Assembly: GCA_015231715.1 (NCBI GenBank)
Contig: JADGBB010000004.1
Coordinates: 1-53,694 of the forward strand
DNA length: 53,694 nt
Direction of reading: 5' to 3'
DNA from: Candidatus Omnitrophota bacterium
GTDB lineage: Bacteria > Omnitrophota > Koll11 > Tantalellales > Tantalellaceae
Below are positions 26,800-35,836 of the stretch, piece by piece (position 1 is the first letter of the stretch; each line of letters begins with the position of its first letter). A program made the position numbers and the translations under genes. Below the pieces are notes generated by a model that saw only the letters and a list, made by a program, of their open reading frames with translations, had not been told where the DNA came from and ran no database searches.

Positions 26800-28194
26800 A
26801 TGAATAATAAACCATATAATATGAACCGCAGAGATTTTTTGAAATTATTGGCTTTGGGGTCGGCCGCGTCTTTAGCTGCGTTAGGCGGTTGTGATCTCAA
26901 TAAACAGAACAATGTTGATAGTTCGAAATCTGGACCTGTACCGACAGATAAAATGACTTATAGGACGGATTCGAAGACCGGGAACAAAATTTCTCTTTTA
27001 GGATACGGTTGTATGCGCTATCCCAGACTTCCAAAGAAAGAAGCATTGGGAAAAGATAATGATATTGATCAGGAAGCTGTTAATGAGTCGGTTGATTATG
27101 CTATAGCCCACGGGATCAATTATTTTGATACCTCACCGAGGTATTGCAAAGGCTTCTCCGAGCACGCGACGGGTTTAGCGTTAAGCCGCCATCCTCGCAG
27201 CAAATATTTCATTGCCACAAAACTATCTAACTTCAGTGATTTTACCAGAGAAGGCACGATTGATATGTATAACAATTCATTTAAGGAATTACAGGTGGAC
27301 TATATCGATTATTATTTGCTGCACGCCTTGGGGCTGGCTAGGGGCGGCACCGGGATGGAGGTCCTTAATAAACGCTATATCGATAACGGCATTTTGGATT
27401 TTCTTTTAAAAGAAAGAGAGGCTGGACGTATCCGCAACCTTGGTTGGTCATTTCACGGGGATATAGAAGTTTTTGATCATATGCTGAAAATGGGGATCAA
27501 ATGGGATTTTGTTCAGATACAGCTCAATTATATTGATTGGGAATATCCGCAGGGTATGAACAGTGTGAAAGCTAAATATCTTTATGATGAACTGACTAAA
27601 CGAAATATTTCTATTATTATCATGGAGCCTCTCTTAGGAGGGCGATTAGCTAATATACATTACAAAGCACAGAAGATATTGAAACAAGCCGAGCCCGAAG
27701 CCAGCATCGCTTCATGGGCTTTTCGCTACGCGGGTTCTCTGCCGAATGTTTTGACAGTTTTAAGCGGTATGACTTATTTGGAGCATATGCAGGATAATAT
27801 TAGGACATATTCACCGTTAATCCCGCTTACAGAAAAAGAAAGACAAATGCTGGAACGAGCGGCTAATCTCATGCTTGAATATCAGAATATAACTTGTACA
27901 AATTGCGGATACTGTATGCCATGTCCTTATGGTATTAATATTCCCGCTGTTTTTGCCCACTATAACCGTTGTCTTAATGAAGGAAATTTCCCGGATAATA
28001 CACAAGATCCACATTACCGAAAAGCAAGGCGTGCATTTTTGGTAGGACTTGACAGAAACGTAGAAAAGCTTCGACAGGCCAATCATTGTACCGGCTGCGG
28101 TATCTGTTCTACGAAATGTCCGCAAAATATCAGGATCCCAAATGAAATGGGAAAGATCGATCGTTTTGTAGAATCTTTGAAAATTAATGTTTAG
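26800..28194 (+). CDS. Tat-exported aldo/keto reductase-ferredoxin lipoprotein
   Basis: 464 residues in three parts. The signal has twin arginines (NRRDFLK, Arg10-Arg11) and a lipobox LGGC with Cys31, so the protein should cross by Tat and be lipidated. Asp follows the Cys, which in enterobacteria means inner-membrane retention. The aldo/keto reductase barrel keeps the tetrad Asp110, Tyr115, Lys141, His175. The C-terminus has CTNCGYCMPCPYG (366-378) and CTGCGICSTKCPQN (430-443), two [4Fe-4S] sites. Relatives in COG1453 are known as predicted oxidoreductases; substrate is unknown. GAAGGGTGAT precedes the ATG. Confidence 0.88.
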   Translation: MNNKPYNMNRRDFLKLLALGSAASLAALGGCDLNKQNNVDSSKSGPVPTDKMTYRTDSKTGNKISLLGYGCMRYPRLPKKEALGKDNDIDQEAVNESVDYAIAHGINYFDTSPRYCKGFSEHATGLALSRHPRSKYFIATKLSNFSDFTREGTIDMYNNSFKELQVDYIDYYLLHALGLARGGTGMEVLNKRYIDNGILDFLLKEREAGRIRNLGWSFHGDIEVFDHMLKMGIKWDFVQIQLNYIDWEYPQGMNSVKAKYLYDELTKRNISIIIMEPLLGGRLANIHYKAQKILKQAEPEASIASWAFRYAGSLPNVLTVLSGMTYLEHMQDNIRTYSPLIPLTEKERQMLERAANLMLEYQNITCTNCGYCMPCPYGINIPAVFAHYNRCLNEGNFPDNTQDPHYRKARRAFLVGLDRNVEKLRQANHCTGCGICSTKCPQNIRIPNEMGKIDRFVESLKINV

Positions 28195-28205
28195 GGGGAA
28201 AGATA

Positions 28206-29699
28206 ATGTATACAAAATTACGAATTATTATAGCAGCCATTTGTTTTGCTTTAATAACATTTTTATTTTTGGATTTTACCGGTGTTGTGCATACTTGGTT
28301 CGGCTGGCTCGCGAAAATGCAGTTTTTCCCGGCAGTAATTGCTTCAAACATAATGATCGGGGGAATAATAGTGTGTTTAACATTATTGTTCGGACGGGTT
28401 TATTGTTCTACATTATGCCCCTTGGGAGTTTTTCAGGACATGATCTCTTGGATAGCGGGGAAGAAAACAAAAAACCGATTTTCGTACACATCTTCGATCA
28501 ATCCTTTGCGTTATAGCATTCTAGTTGTTTTTGTTGTTGCTATTGCTATGGGCAGCAGCCTTTTAATTGCTTTGTTGGAACCCTACAGCGCTTATGGACG
28601 GATAGTCTCAAGCCTGTTCGCTCCGATCTATATGTGGGGAAATAATGTTTTAGCCTATTTTGCGGAACGAATGAATAGTTATGCTTTTTATTCGGTAGAT
28701 GTGTGGATGAAAAGCAGTATTACTTTTATCATTGCTTTTCTGACATTCACAGTTTTAGTTGTTCTCGCCTGGAAGAAGGGAAGATTGTATTGCAACACCA
28801 TATGTCCTTTAGGAACTGTTTTGGGAGTATTGTCAAAATATTCTTTATTTAAATTTCATATCAATGAAGGAGAATGCACGCATTGCGGTTTATGTGAAAA
28901 GAATTGTAAAGCTTCGTGCATAAATGCCGGAGCCGGAACAATAGATCACTCCCGCTGTGTCAGCTGTTTTAATTGTATCGACACCTGTCCTCAAGGTGGT
29001 TTGCAATATAAAATTTTCCGGACCAAAAAGAATTCAGTTGAAACAGTGAAAGAAGAACTTGATGAAAAAAGATCTGCCCGCAGAAAGTTTCTTACAATTT
29101 CCGCAATATTTGGTATAGCTTTTGCAAGAAAGGCGTATGCTAAAGATTTTGACGGCGGGCTTGCAATACTCAAAGCCAAGAAAAAGCCTGAACGTTTAAC
29201 CCCGATCGTGCCGCCTGGATCTTTAAGTATTAAAAATTTGAGAAAACACTGTACAGCTTGTCAGTTATGCATTTCGGTTTGTCCAAATAATATATTGTAT
29301 CCTTCAAGTGATATGGCAAGCCTTATGCAGCCTTTTATGTCATACGAAAGAGGATATTGTCGTCCAGAATGCACAAAATGTTCGGAAGTTTGCCCCACAG
29401 GAGCGATCCATAAGATAAGCTCAGCTGATAAATCAGCTATTCAAATTGGGCATGCGGTATGGAAAAAAGATCTGTGTATAGTCAACCGGGACAAAGTCAG
29501 CTGCGATAACTGCGCGCGTCATTGCCCGACAGGAGCTATTCTGATGGCACCGCAGAGTTCAGCCGATCCGTTATCACTTAAAATTCCTATGATAGATGAA
29601 AGCAGATGCATCGGCTGCGGGGCCTGCGAGAATCTATGTCCGGCTAGACCCTATAGCGCTATCTATGTTGAAGGGCATGAAAGACACAAAACAGTGTAA
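28206..29699 (+). CDS. Membrane polyferredoxin, NapH-NapG-like fusion
   Basis: 497 residues. The N-terminal half resembles NapH: about four or five membrane segments with CSTLCPLG (67-74) and CNTICPLG (196-203), then a cytoplasmic-type pair of [4Fe-4S] sites (224-261). A second twin-arginine motif, ARRKFL (Arg292-Arg293), precedes a hydrophobic stretch, and the remaining NapG/MauM-like part has four Cys clusters, including CTACQLCISVCP and CIGCGACENLCP. It likely passes electrons across the membrane between quinol and the exported partner upstream, 11 bases away. The internal Tat signal is unusual and fits the downstream tatAC. Confidence 0.85.
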   Translation: MYTKLRIIIAAICFALITFLFLDFTGVVHTWFGWLAKMQFFPAVIASNIMIGGIIVCLTLLFGRVYCSTLCPLGVFQDMISWIAGKKTKNRFSYTSSINPLRYSILVVFVVAIAMGSSLLIALLEPYSAYGRIVSSLFAPIYMWGNNVLAYFAERMNSYAFYSVDVWMKSSITFIIAFLTFTVLVVLAWKKGRLYCNTICPLGTVLGVLSKYSLFKFHINEGECTHCGLCEKNCKASCINAGAGTIDHSRCVSCFNCIDTCPQGGLQYKIFRTKKNSVETVKEELDEKRSARRKFLTISAIFGIAFARKAYAKDFDGGLAILKAKKKPERLTPIVPPGSLSIKNLRKHCTACQLCISVCPNNILYPSSDMASLMQPFMSYERGYCRPECTKCSEVCPTGAIHKISSADKSAIQIGHAVWKKDLCIVNRDKVSCDNCARHCPTGAILMAPQSSADPLSLKIPMIDESRCIGCGACENLCPARPYSAIYVEGHERHKTV

Positions 29700-29727
29700 T
29701 TTTTTTTATGAGAAGGACTAAAAGCAA

Positions 29728-30912
29728 ATGAAGAATAAACTATTATATTTGGAATGTGCTTCGGGAATAAGCGGAGATATGACAGTTGCCGCATTATTAA
29801 GCCTAGGTGCGAGCCGTAAAAAATTAGACGACACGTTGAAAAGTCTACATTTGAAAGGATATGATTATGCGATCAATGAAAAAATATCACACAGCATTGC
29901 CGGAGTTGATTTTGATGTAAAGCTTCAACATGATCACGATCAAATTCATACACATCGTAATCTAAAAGACGTTTATGAAATTATAGATAAAGGCGAGATG
30001 TCGGATAAGGCTAGGGAACTTGCAAAAAAAATATTTATGATTTTAGCGGAAGCGGAAAGCAAAGCGCATGGATGTTCTTTAAATGAAGTTTATTTTCACG
30101 AAGTGGGCGCAATCGACTCAATTGTAGATATCGTAGCAACAGCAGTATGTTTTGATGACCTTGCGATTTCAAATTGTGTTGTAACTCAAATCTCAGAAGG
30201 GTTCGGCTATGTCAAATGCCGGCACGGAAAACTGCCTGTTCCTGTTCCTGCTGTTGTAAATATTGCTCAGAAATACAGGATACCTTTACGACCCTTAAAT
30301 ATTGAAAGTGAGTTAGTAACTCCGACAGGTATAGCGATAGTTGCAGCTATTAGAAACGTTCAAGCGCTTCCGGCCAAATACATCATAAAAAAAACTGGGA
30401 TAGGGCTTGGCAAAAAAGATGTAGGTGTGTCTAATCTTTTAAGAGCAATGATAATAACTGAAGAGTCAGCGGACGATCAGGTATATATTATTGAAAGTAA
30501 TATCGATGATTCAACGGGCGAAGAATTAGGTTTTGCCATGGAAAAAATATTTGAAGCAGGCGCGTTTGATGTTCACTTTACACCTTGTTTTATGAAAAAA
30601 AACCGTCCCGGATGGTTATTGCGGGTTATAACTAGCGCTGAAAGAATGTCTTTAGTTGAAAAAACTATATTTCGTTATACAACTACTATCGGTATGAGAA
30701 AAATTCCTGTTGAACGAACCTGCATGAAAAGACGTATAATAAATGTTGCGCTCCCCGAAGGAGATGTTCAGGTCAAAGAGTGTACATTTCAAGATATTGT
30801 TCGATATTATCCTGAATATGAAAGTGTAAAAAAAATTGCGGATAAAACCAATCAACAGTTCAGAACAATTTTTAATAGAGCAGCAATAGAAGCTGAAAAA
30901 AATAATCAGTAA
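29728..30912 (+). CDS. larC: Nickel-pincer cofactor synthesis protein LarC
   Basis: LarC inserts nickel into the pyridinium dithiocarboxylate mononucleotide made by LarB and LarE, giving the cofactor of lactate racemase LarA and its relatives; CTP-dependent. YLECASGISGDMTVAALLSL at the start and HEVGAIDSIVDIVATAVCFD are family signatures. The 394 residues are one uninterrupted frame, unlike Lactobacillus where a frameshift splits the gene. A His-rich stretch (HDHDQIHTH) lies near residue 70. larA, larB and larE are not in the window, so its partner is unknown. AAGGAC precedes the ATG. Confidence 0.85.
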   Translation: MKNKLLYLECASGISGDMTVAALLSLGASRKKLDDTLKSLHLKGYDYAINEKISHSIAGVDFDVKLQHDHDQIHTHRNLKDVYEIIDKGEMSDKARELAKKIFMILAEAESKAHGCSLNEVYFHEVGAIDSIVDIVATAVCFDDLAISNCVVTQISEGFGYVKCRHGKLPVPVPAVVNIAQKYRIPLRPLNIESELVTPTGIAIVAAIRNVQALPAKYIIKKTGIGLGKKDVGVSNLLRAMIITEESADDQVYIIESNIDDSTGEELGFAMEKIFEAGAFDVHFTPCFMKKNRPGWLLRVITSAERMSLVEKTIFRYTTTIGMRKIPVERTCMKRRIINVALPEGDVQVKECTFQDIVRYYPEYESVKKIADKTNQQFRTIFNRAAIEAEKNNQ

Positions 30913-30975
30913 GCTATTAGAATTTGAGTCAGAAATTACTGATGTCAATGTATATACAAAAAAAGGAGGACTTTT

Positions 30976-31179
30976 ATGTCTATCGGATTCACGGAGATTA
31001 TGATAATTTTTATCGTTGTTTTACTTATTTTTGGAGCTAAGCGCATTCCTGAAATCGCTAAAGCTTTGGGCCGCGCTTCTCACGAATTTAAAAAAGCAAA
31101 AGAAACCATCAATAAAGAAACTTCGGAATTGATGCAAGCTTCTGAAAAATCAGCTGAAACAAAGGATAAAAAAGACTAA
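30976..31179 (+). CDS. tatA: Sec-independent protein translocase TatA/TatE
   Basis: Pore-forming component of twin-arginine export. One N-terminal membrane helix (TEIMIIFIVVLLIFGAKRIP) with the FG hinge, then the amphipathic helix IAKALGRASHEFKKAKE and a charged tail. 67 residues is right for TatA. AAAGGAGG precedes the ATG. No separate tatB is nearby, so a minimal TatAC system is possible. Confidence 0.93.
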   Translation: MSIGFTEIMIIFIVVLLIFGAKRIPEIAKALGRASHEFKKAKETINKETSELMQASEKSAETKDKKD

Positions 31180-31183
31180 AATA

Positions 31184-31903
31184 ATGAAAAGCGAAAACGA
31201 AAACACATTAATTTTACATCTTGAAACGCTCCGCAAAACACTGCTTAAGTGTCTGTTTCTAACAGCCTTGATTTTTCCTGTCTGCTATTTTTTGACTCCG
31301 GCTTTGATCGATTGGCTTGTCGAGTGGTGTTTCCCTTTTCGGATAACTCTGCATTTTTTTATGCCCATTGAAGTTTTTTTAATACAATTGAAACTGGGTA
31401 TCATAATAAGTTTGATGATCGCTTATCCCTGGAATATTTATCAAATATGGAGTTTTTTGATGCCTGGGCTTTATGCAAATGAGCAGAAAATGCTTGGAAA
31501 GTGGATCATCTGTTCCTCGGTTCTTTTTTTCAGCGGAATAGTATTTTGTGTTTGGAAAATCATTCCGCTATTGATGAACTTTTCGCTTAGTTTTACTACG
31601 GAGTATTTACAGCCGACGATCGGGTTAGCCACTTTTTTGCAGATGACAGGATGGCTTTCGCTTGCATTCGGTATTATGTTTCAATCTCCCATCCTGGTTA
31701 TCCTGACGGTAAATATGGGATTGATTACAGTTGATAATTTAAAACAAAAAAGACCCTACGTGATAGTCGGTATCTTAATCCTTTCAGCCGTATTAACACC
31801 TCCGGATGTGATCAGCCAGATAATGTTGGCGCTTCCGACATGGATCTTATTTGAAATTGGTTTATATCTCTCATCACGACTTAAGAAAGAAAACGATGAT
31901 TAA
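31184..31903 (+). CDS. tatC: Sec-independent protein translocase TatC
   Basis: Receptor of the Tat machinery that binds the twin-arginine signal. LILHLETLRKTLLKC is the conserved cytoplasmic N-terminus with the key Glu, and six membrane segments follow, the last ending SAVLTPPDVISQIMLALPTW. 239 residues, normal length. It starts four bases after tatA. Its own operon encodes at least one clear Tat substrate, the aldo/keto reductase lipoprotein. Confidence 0.94.
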   Translation: MKSENENTLILHLETLRKTLLKCLFLTALIFPVCYFLTPALIDWLVEWCFPFRITLHFFMPIEVFLIQLKLGIIISLMIAYPWNIYQIWSFLMPGLYANEQKMLGKWIICSSVLFFSGIVFCVWKIIPLLMNFSLSFTTEYLQPTIGLATFLQMTGWLSLAFGIMFQSPILVILTVNMGLITVDNLKQKRPYVIVGILILSAVLTPPDVISQIMLALPTWILFEIGLYLSSRLKKENDD

Positions 31904-31964
31904 TTGTCTGTTCACGTCATTAAGAAGAGACGAAGGACTGTTCATTTTATTTGTAGATGCTGTT

Positions 31965-32003
31965 TTATGCTATTGACACTAAATATAACCCGTGATAGCA
32001 TAA
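31965..32003 (+). promoter_or_regulatory. HU promoter region with 9-bp inverted repeat
   Basis: TTGACA at 31973-31978 and TAGCAT at 31996-32001 are 17 bases apart. TTATGCTAT (31965-31973) and ATAGCATAA (31995-32003) are perfect reverse complements 21 bases apart, one touching the -35 and the other covering the -10. A further TATAAT lies at 32010-32015. Confidence 0.55.
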
Positions 32004-32058
32004 GCACTTATAATATAGATAGTTAAACACTTTATAGTGATATTAGGAGGAAGTTGTT

Positions 32059-32343
32059 ATGACAAAGAAAGATATTATAGCTAAAATATCCGAAGAGATG
32101 GGTCATTTGAAACAGCTTGAGGTTAAACAAGTTGTGCAGAGAACCTTTGATCTTATTGTTGATAGTTTGTCTAACGGGGACAGGGTTGAATTGAGAAATT
32201 TTGGTATTTTCAAAGTTAAGACCAGAAAAGGAAGAGTCGGCAGAAACCCTCGAACCGGAGTAGGTGTCAGTATTCCGGACAAAAAAGTAGTCAATTTTAA
32301 AGCCGGAATGAAAATGAAATTGGATGTGAAAGAAAATGCCTAA
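32059..32343 (+). CDS. hup: HU/IHF family nucleoid protein
   Basis: Small DNA-bending protein that compacts the nucleoid. MTKKDIIAKISEEMG begins the helical body; RNFGIFKVKTRKGRVGRNPR includes the beta-arm with the conserved GRNPRTG, followed by VVNFKAGMKMK. 94 residues. AGGAGG precedes the ATG. Its last eight bases overlap hisS, so the two are translationally coupled. Confidence 0.94.
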   Translation: MTKKDIIAKISEEMGHLKQLEVKQVVQRTFDLIVDSLSNGDRVELRNFGIFKVKTRKGRVGRNPRTGVGVSIPDKKVVNFKAGMKMKLDVKENA

Positions 32344-33580
32344 TTACACTTCGTTAAGAGGAATGCCGGATATACTTCCCTCTGAGGCGGAAAAATTCCG
32401 TTTTATAGAGGAAAAAGCAAGAGACGTTTTTAAACTTTTTGATTTCAGTGAGATCCGTACACCGTTTTTGGAAAAAACTGAAGTATTTGCAAGAGGCATC
32501 GGCGAAAGTACGGATATAGTCGAAAAAGAGATGTATTCCTTTCTAGATAGAGGGGGTAAACATATTTCCCTGCGTCCTGAAGGTACGGCTTCGATAATCA
32601 GATCATATGTGGAAAACAAACTTTATGCTGACGGCGACATTTCAAAGCTTTTTTACGTAGGCCCCATGTTTAGAGCCGAAAGACCCCAAAAAGGACGATT
32701 AAGGCAGTTCCATCAAATAGGTGCCGAGATAATCGGCGGGTCAAGCCCGTATCTTGATTGGGAAATAATATTTAATGCTAAAACTATAATCGAGAGTACT
32801 GGAATAAAAGGATTTAGTATTCTTTTGAACACTTTGGGATGTTCTTCTGACAGAGAAAAATACAAAAATGATCTTAGAAAAAAATTAAAAGTGTATCATG
32901 ATGACCTTTGTGAAAATTGTCAGAGAAGGATAGATGTAAATGTTCTTAGAGTCCTTGATTGTAAAAATGCCGGCTGTAAAAAAGTAGCGGGCAATATGCC
33001 GGTTTTAAGCACTTATTTATGTTCTACTTGTACAAAAGAATACGATGAACTGAAAAGTATTTTAAAGGAAACCAATATTGAATTTGTTCAAAAAAATGAA
33101 TTGGTTAGAGGACTTGATTATTATACAGGTACCGTGTTTGAAATAGTACATCAAGATCTTGGCTCGCAAGACGCGATTGCCGCCGGAGGAAGATATAATA
33201 ACCTTGTAAAAGAATTCGGAGGACCTGATGTCGGCGCTACCGGATATGCTTTAGGGCTTGAAAGGCTTATTTTGCTTTTATTGAAGGAAACCGCTAAAGG
33301 ATTAAGCGGATTAATGGTAGTGCCCATAAATGATGAGTTTGCGGCTAAAGCTGCTTTGTTGGTAACTGAACTAAGGGCCCAAAAAATATCTTGTGATATG
33401 GAATGTAAAGCGAGGAGCCTTAAATCCGCATTAAGAAAGGCCAACAAAACACTTAAAAGATATGTTGTTATGATAGGTGAAGATGAAGTTAAAAGCGGAA
33501 AGTACCTGATTAAAGATATGGAATCAGGAGAACAAGAAGCTGTAACATCAAAAGAAATGATTGAAAAAGTAAAAAAATAA
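32336..33580 (+). CDS. hisS: Histidyl-tRNA synthetase
   Basis: Class II synthetase that charges tRNA-His. RGMPDILPSEAEKFRFIE, the motif 2 region FRAERPQKGRLRQFHQIGAE, ELVRGLDYYTGTVFEI and the motif 3 segment ATGYALGLERL are characteristic, and the C-terminal anticodon domain follows. 414 residues. It starts within the HU gene. aspS follows 25 bases later, a common hisS-aspS order. Confidence 0.96.
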   Translation: MPNYTSLRGMPDILPSEAEKFRFIEEKARDVFKLFDFSEIRTPFLEKTEVFARGIGESTDIVEKEMYSFLDRGGKHISLRPEGTASIIRSYVENKLYADGDISKLFYVGPMFRAERPQKGRLRQFHQIGAEIIGGSSPYLDWEIIFNAKTIIESTGIKGFSILLNTLGCSSDREKYKNDLRKKLKVYHDDLCENCQRRIDVNVLRVLDCKNAGCKKVAGNMPVLSTYLCSTCTKEYDELKSILKETNIEFVQKNELVRGLDYYTGTVFEIVHQDLGSQDAIAAGGRYNNLVKEFGGPDVGATGYALGLERLILLLLKETAKGLSGLMVVPINDEFAAKAALLVTELRAQKISCDMECKARSLKSALRKANKTLKRYVVMIGEDEVKSGKYLIKDMESGEQEAVTSKEMIEKVKK

Positions 33581-33605
33581 GAAAAATTTTAAATACTGGA
33601 GGAAA

Positions 33606-35375
33606 ATGCTAAGAACACACAACTGCGGAGAATTGAGAAAAAATAATGCGGGAGACGCTGTCAAGCTATGCGGATGGGTAGCGTCAAGGCGTGATCACGG
33701 CGAAATAATATTTATGGACCTTAGAGATAAATACGGAATAACACAAATAGTTTTTGATCCCGAAAAAACCCCTGAAACGCATAAACAGGCACATGGTCTC
33801 AGAAACGAGTATTGTATAAAAATAGAAGGTTCTGTCACGATACGTCCTGAAGGTACGGTTAACCCAAAAATAAGTACAGGTGAAGTTGAGATATATGTTG
33901 AAAAGATCGAGGTTTTTTCAGAATCAGAAACAACGCCTTTTGAAATTAAAGATTCCGATAAGTTGTCTGAAGATGTAAGATTGAAGTACAGATATCTTGA
34001 TCTAAGAAGGCCATGGATGCAGAGAAAGATCACTTTGAAACATGAAGCTTTTAAATATATTTATGATTTTATGGATGCTGAAGGGTTTGTTTCAGTAGAG
34101 ACTCCTATTCTTACGAAGTCTACGCCTGAAGGCGCCAGAGATTATATTGTGCCTTCAAGAGTTCATCCGGGTGAGTTTTACGCGCTCCCGCAATCACCGC
34201 AAATATTCAAACAGCTTTTAATGGTTGCCGGAACAGAAAAATATTTTCAGATAGCCAGATGTTTCAGGGACGAAGATCTAAGAGCAGACCGTCAGCCCGA
34301 ATTCACGCAGCTGGATATCGAGATGTCTTTTATTACTGAAGAAGATATTTATGAACTGTGTGAAAGATTTTTTCAAGGGTTGTTTAAAAAATTGGGTAAC
34401 ATAGATGTAAAAATTCCTTTTCCGAGAATAGAGCATTGTGAGGCCATGAGAAAATATGGAAGCGATAAGCCTGATATTAGGTTTGACCTGTTTCTGAACG
34501 ATCTAACGAACGTAGTTTCGGGTTGTGATTTTAAAGTCTTTAACGGCGTAGTTGAAAACGGCGGAAAACTTATAGGTATAGCAGCGCCAGGATATGCCGG
34601 TATCAGCAGAAAAGATATTGACACTCTCACTGCTTTTGTCGGTGAATACGGCGCTAAAGGTTTGGCATATTTTAAAGTTGAAGGAGAAAATCTTGTTTCA
34701 CCTATAACAAAATTTTTCTCTTCAGATATTCTAAAAGCTATCAAGGAAGCGACAAAAGCAAAAGACGGAGATATGATCTTCATTGTTGCTGACAGCAAAA
34801 GCGTTGCTTATGACGCTATGGGCGCATTACGGTTAAAAATAGGTAATGAGGCTGATCTCGTTGATAGATCAAAACATAGTTTTTCATGGATAGTTGATTT
34901 TCCTTTGTTCAAGTTCAACAAAGAAGATAATAGATGGGTAAGCGAACATCATCCGTTCACATCATACAATAAATCTGATCAGGAAAAAATAAACACTGGT
35001 GATCTTGAAAATGTTAGGTCTAGATCATATGATCTTGTTCTGAACGGAAGCGAGATCGGTTCAGGCAGTATAAGAATACATCAGCAAAATGTACAAAAAA
35101 AAATATTTGAAATACTCGGGTTAACCGAAGAAGAATGTCAAAGCAAATTTGGATTTTTATTAGACGCATTTAAATTCGGCCCTCCGCCGCACGGAGGAGT
35201 AGCGTTCGGAATAGACAGGTTAATAACTCTTTTTACCAAAGACGCGTCCATTAGAGAAGTTATACCTTTTCCAAAAACTCAAAGAGCGATATGTCCTTTA
35301 ACTGAAGCTCCATCTTGTGTAGATGAAAAACAGTTAAGGGATCTTGGTATAAAAGTTAAGAAGAAAACAGAATAG
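33606..35375 (+). CDS. aspS: Aspartyl-tRNA synthetase
   Basis: Class II synthetase of bacterial type. The N-terminal OB-fold binds the anticodon (VKLCGWVASRRDHGEIIFMD), motif 2 reads FQIARCFRDEDLRADRQPEF, a GAD insertion lies in the middle, and motif 3 is PPHGGVAFGIDRLI. 589 residues, full length. Whether it is discriminating or also makes Asp-tRNA-Asn cannot be told here. GGAGG precedes the ATG. Confidence 0.97.
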   Translation: MLRTHNCGELRKNNAGDAVKLCGWVASRRDHGEIIFMDLRDKYGITQIVFDPEKTPETHKQAHGLRNEYCIKIEGSVTIRPEGTVNPKISTGEVEIYVEKIEVFSESETTPFEIKDSDKLSEDVRLKYRYLDLRRPWMQRKITLKHEAFKYIYDFMDAEGFVSVETPILTKSTPEGARDYIVPSRVHPGEFYALPQSPQIFKQLLMVAGTEKYFQIARCFRDEDLRADRQPEFTQLDIEMSFITEEDIYELCERFFQGLFKKLGNIDVKIPFPRIEHCEAMRKYGSDKPDIRFDLFLNDLTNVVSGCDFKVFNGVVENGGKLIGIAAPGYAGISRKDIDTLTAFVGEYGAKGLAYFKVEGENLVSPITKFFSSDILKAIKEATKAKDGDMIFIVADSKSVAYDAMGALRLKIGNEADLVDRSKHSFSWIVDFPLFKFNKEDNRWVSEHHPFTSYNKSDQEKINTGDLENVRSRSYDLVLNGSEIGSGSIRIHQQNVQKKIFEILGLTEEECQSKFGFLLDAFKFGPPPHGGVAFGIDRLITLFTKDASIREVIPFPKTQRAICPLTEAPSCVDEKQLRDLGIKVKKKTE

Positions 35376-35392
35376 TTAATTAGGAGGAACAA

Positions 35393-35812
35393 ATGAAAAT
35401 ATTATTGTCAGCACTTATTGCAGTTTTTGTACTTTCATCATGCGCGAATGTTGAAATGTATACGTTTAAAAAAGAAAGGGTGGACCAAGGGCTAGAAGGG
35501 AATGAAGGTTATATTGGAAAAAATAATGAAGCAGCTCCCGAGCAAAATGAAGCAGCTCCTGTACAAAAAGAAGAACGCAAAACTAAAAGAACTTTGTTGG
35601 GTATAGACATTGAACTTCCTTTTGCATCCGCAGATGGGGAGGATGAAGAAACAGCTGTAAAACAGCCCGTAACTAAAGAAACAGCCGCAAAGCCCCAAGT
35701 TGCGAAAACTCCAGAAGTAAAGGCGCCTGCGACAAAAGTTGAAACTAAAAAAATCGTTGCGGAAACTGTTGTGGTTGATCAGGATTCAAAAACTGAAGAA
35801 TGGGTTAAATAA
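35393..35812 (+). CDS. Small lipoprotein of unknown function
   Basis: 139 residues. The signal ends LSSC with Cys17, a type II signal peptidase site. The mature part begins ANVEMYTFKKERVDQGLEGN, then contains two NEAAP-Q units and a long Ala/Lys/Pro/Thr-rich tail without structure. No LysM or other domain is present. I recall similar starts (RVDQ then GNxGY) from Omnitrophota lipoproteins, so it may be a shortened relative of a cell-wall binding protein. AGGAGG precedes the ATG. Confidence 0.7.
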   Translation: MKILLSALIAVFVLSSCANVEMYTFKKERVDQGLEGNEGYIGKNNEAAPEQNEAAPVQKEERKTKRTLLGIDIELPFASADGEDEETAVKQPVTKETAAKPQVAKTPEVKAPATKVETKKIVAETVVVDQDSKTEEWVK

Positions 35813-35836
35813 AAAAGTTTAAAAAATCAAACAAAT

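Noticed and set aside
28187..28516. 109-codon + strand ORF overlapping the polyferredoxin gene
   Set aside because: Alternate frame of a clear gene, no independent RBS or homology.
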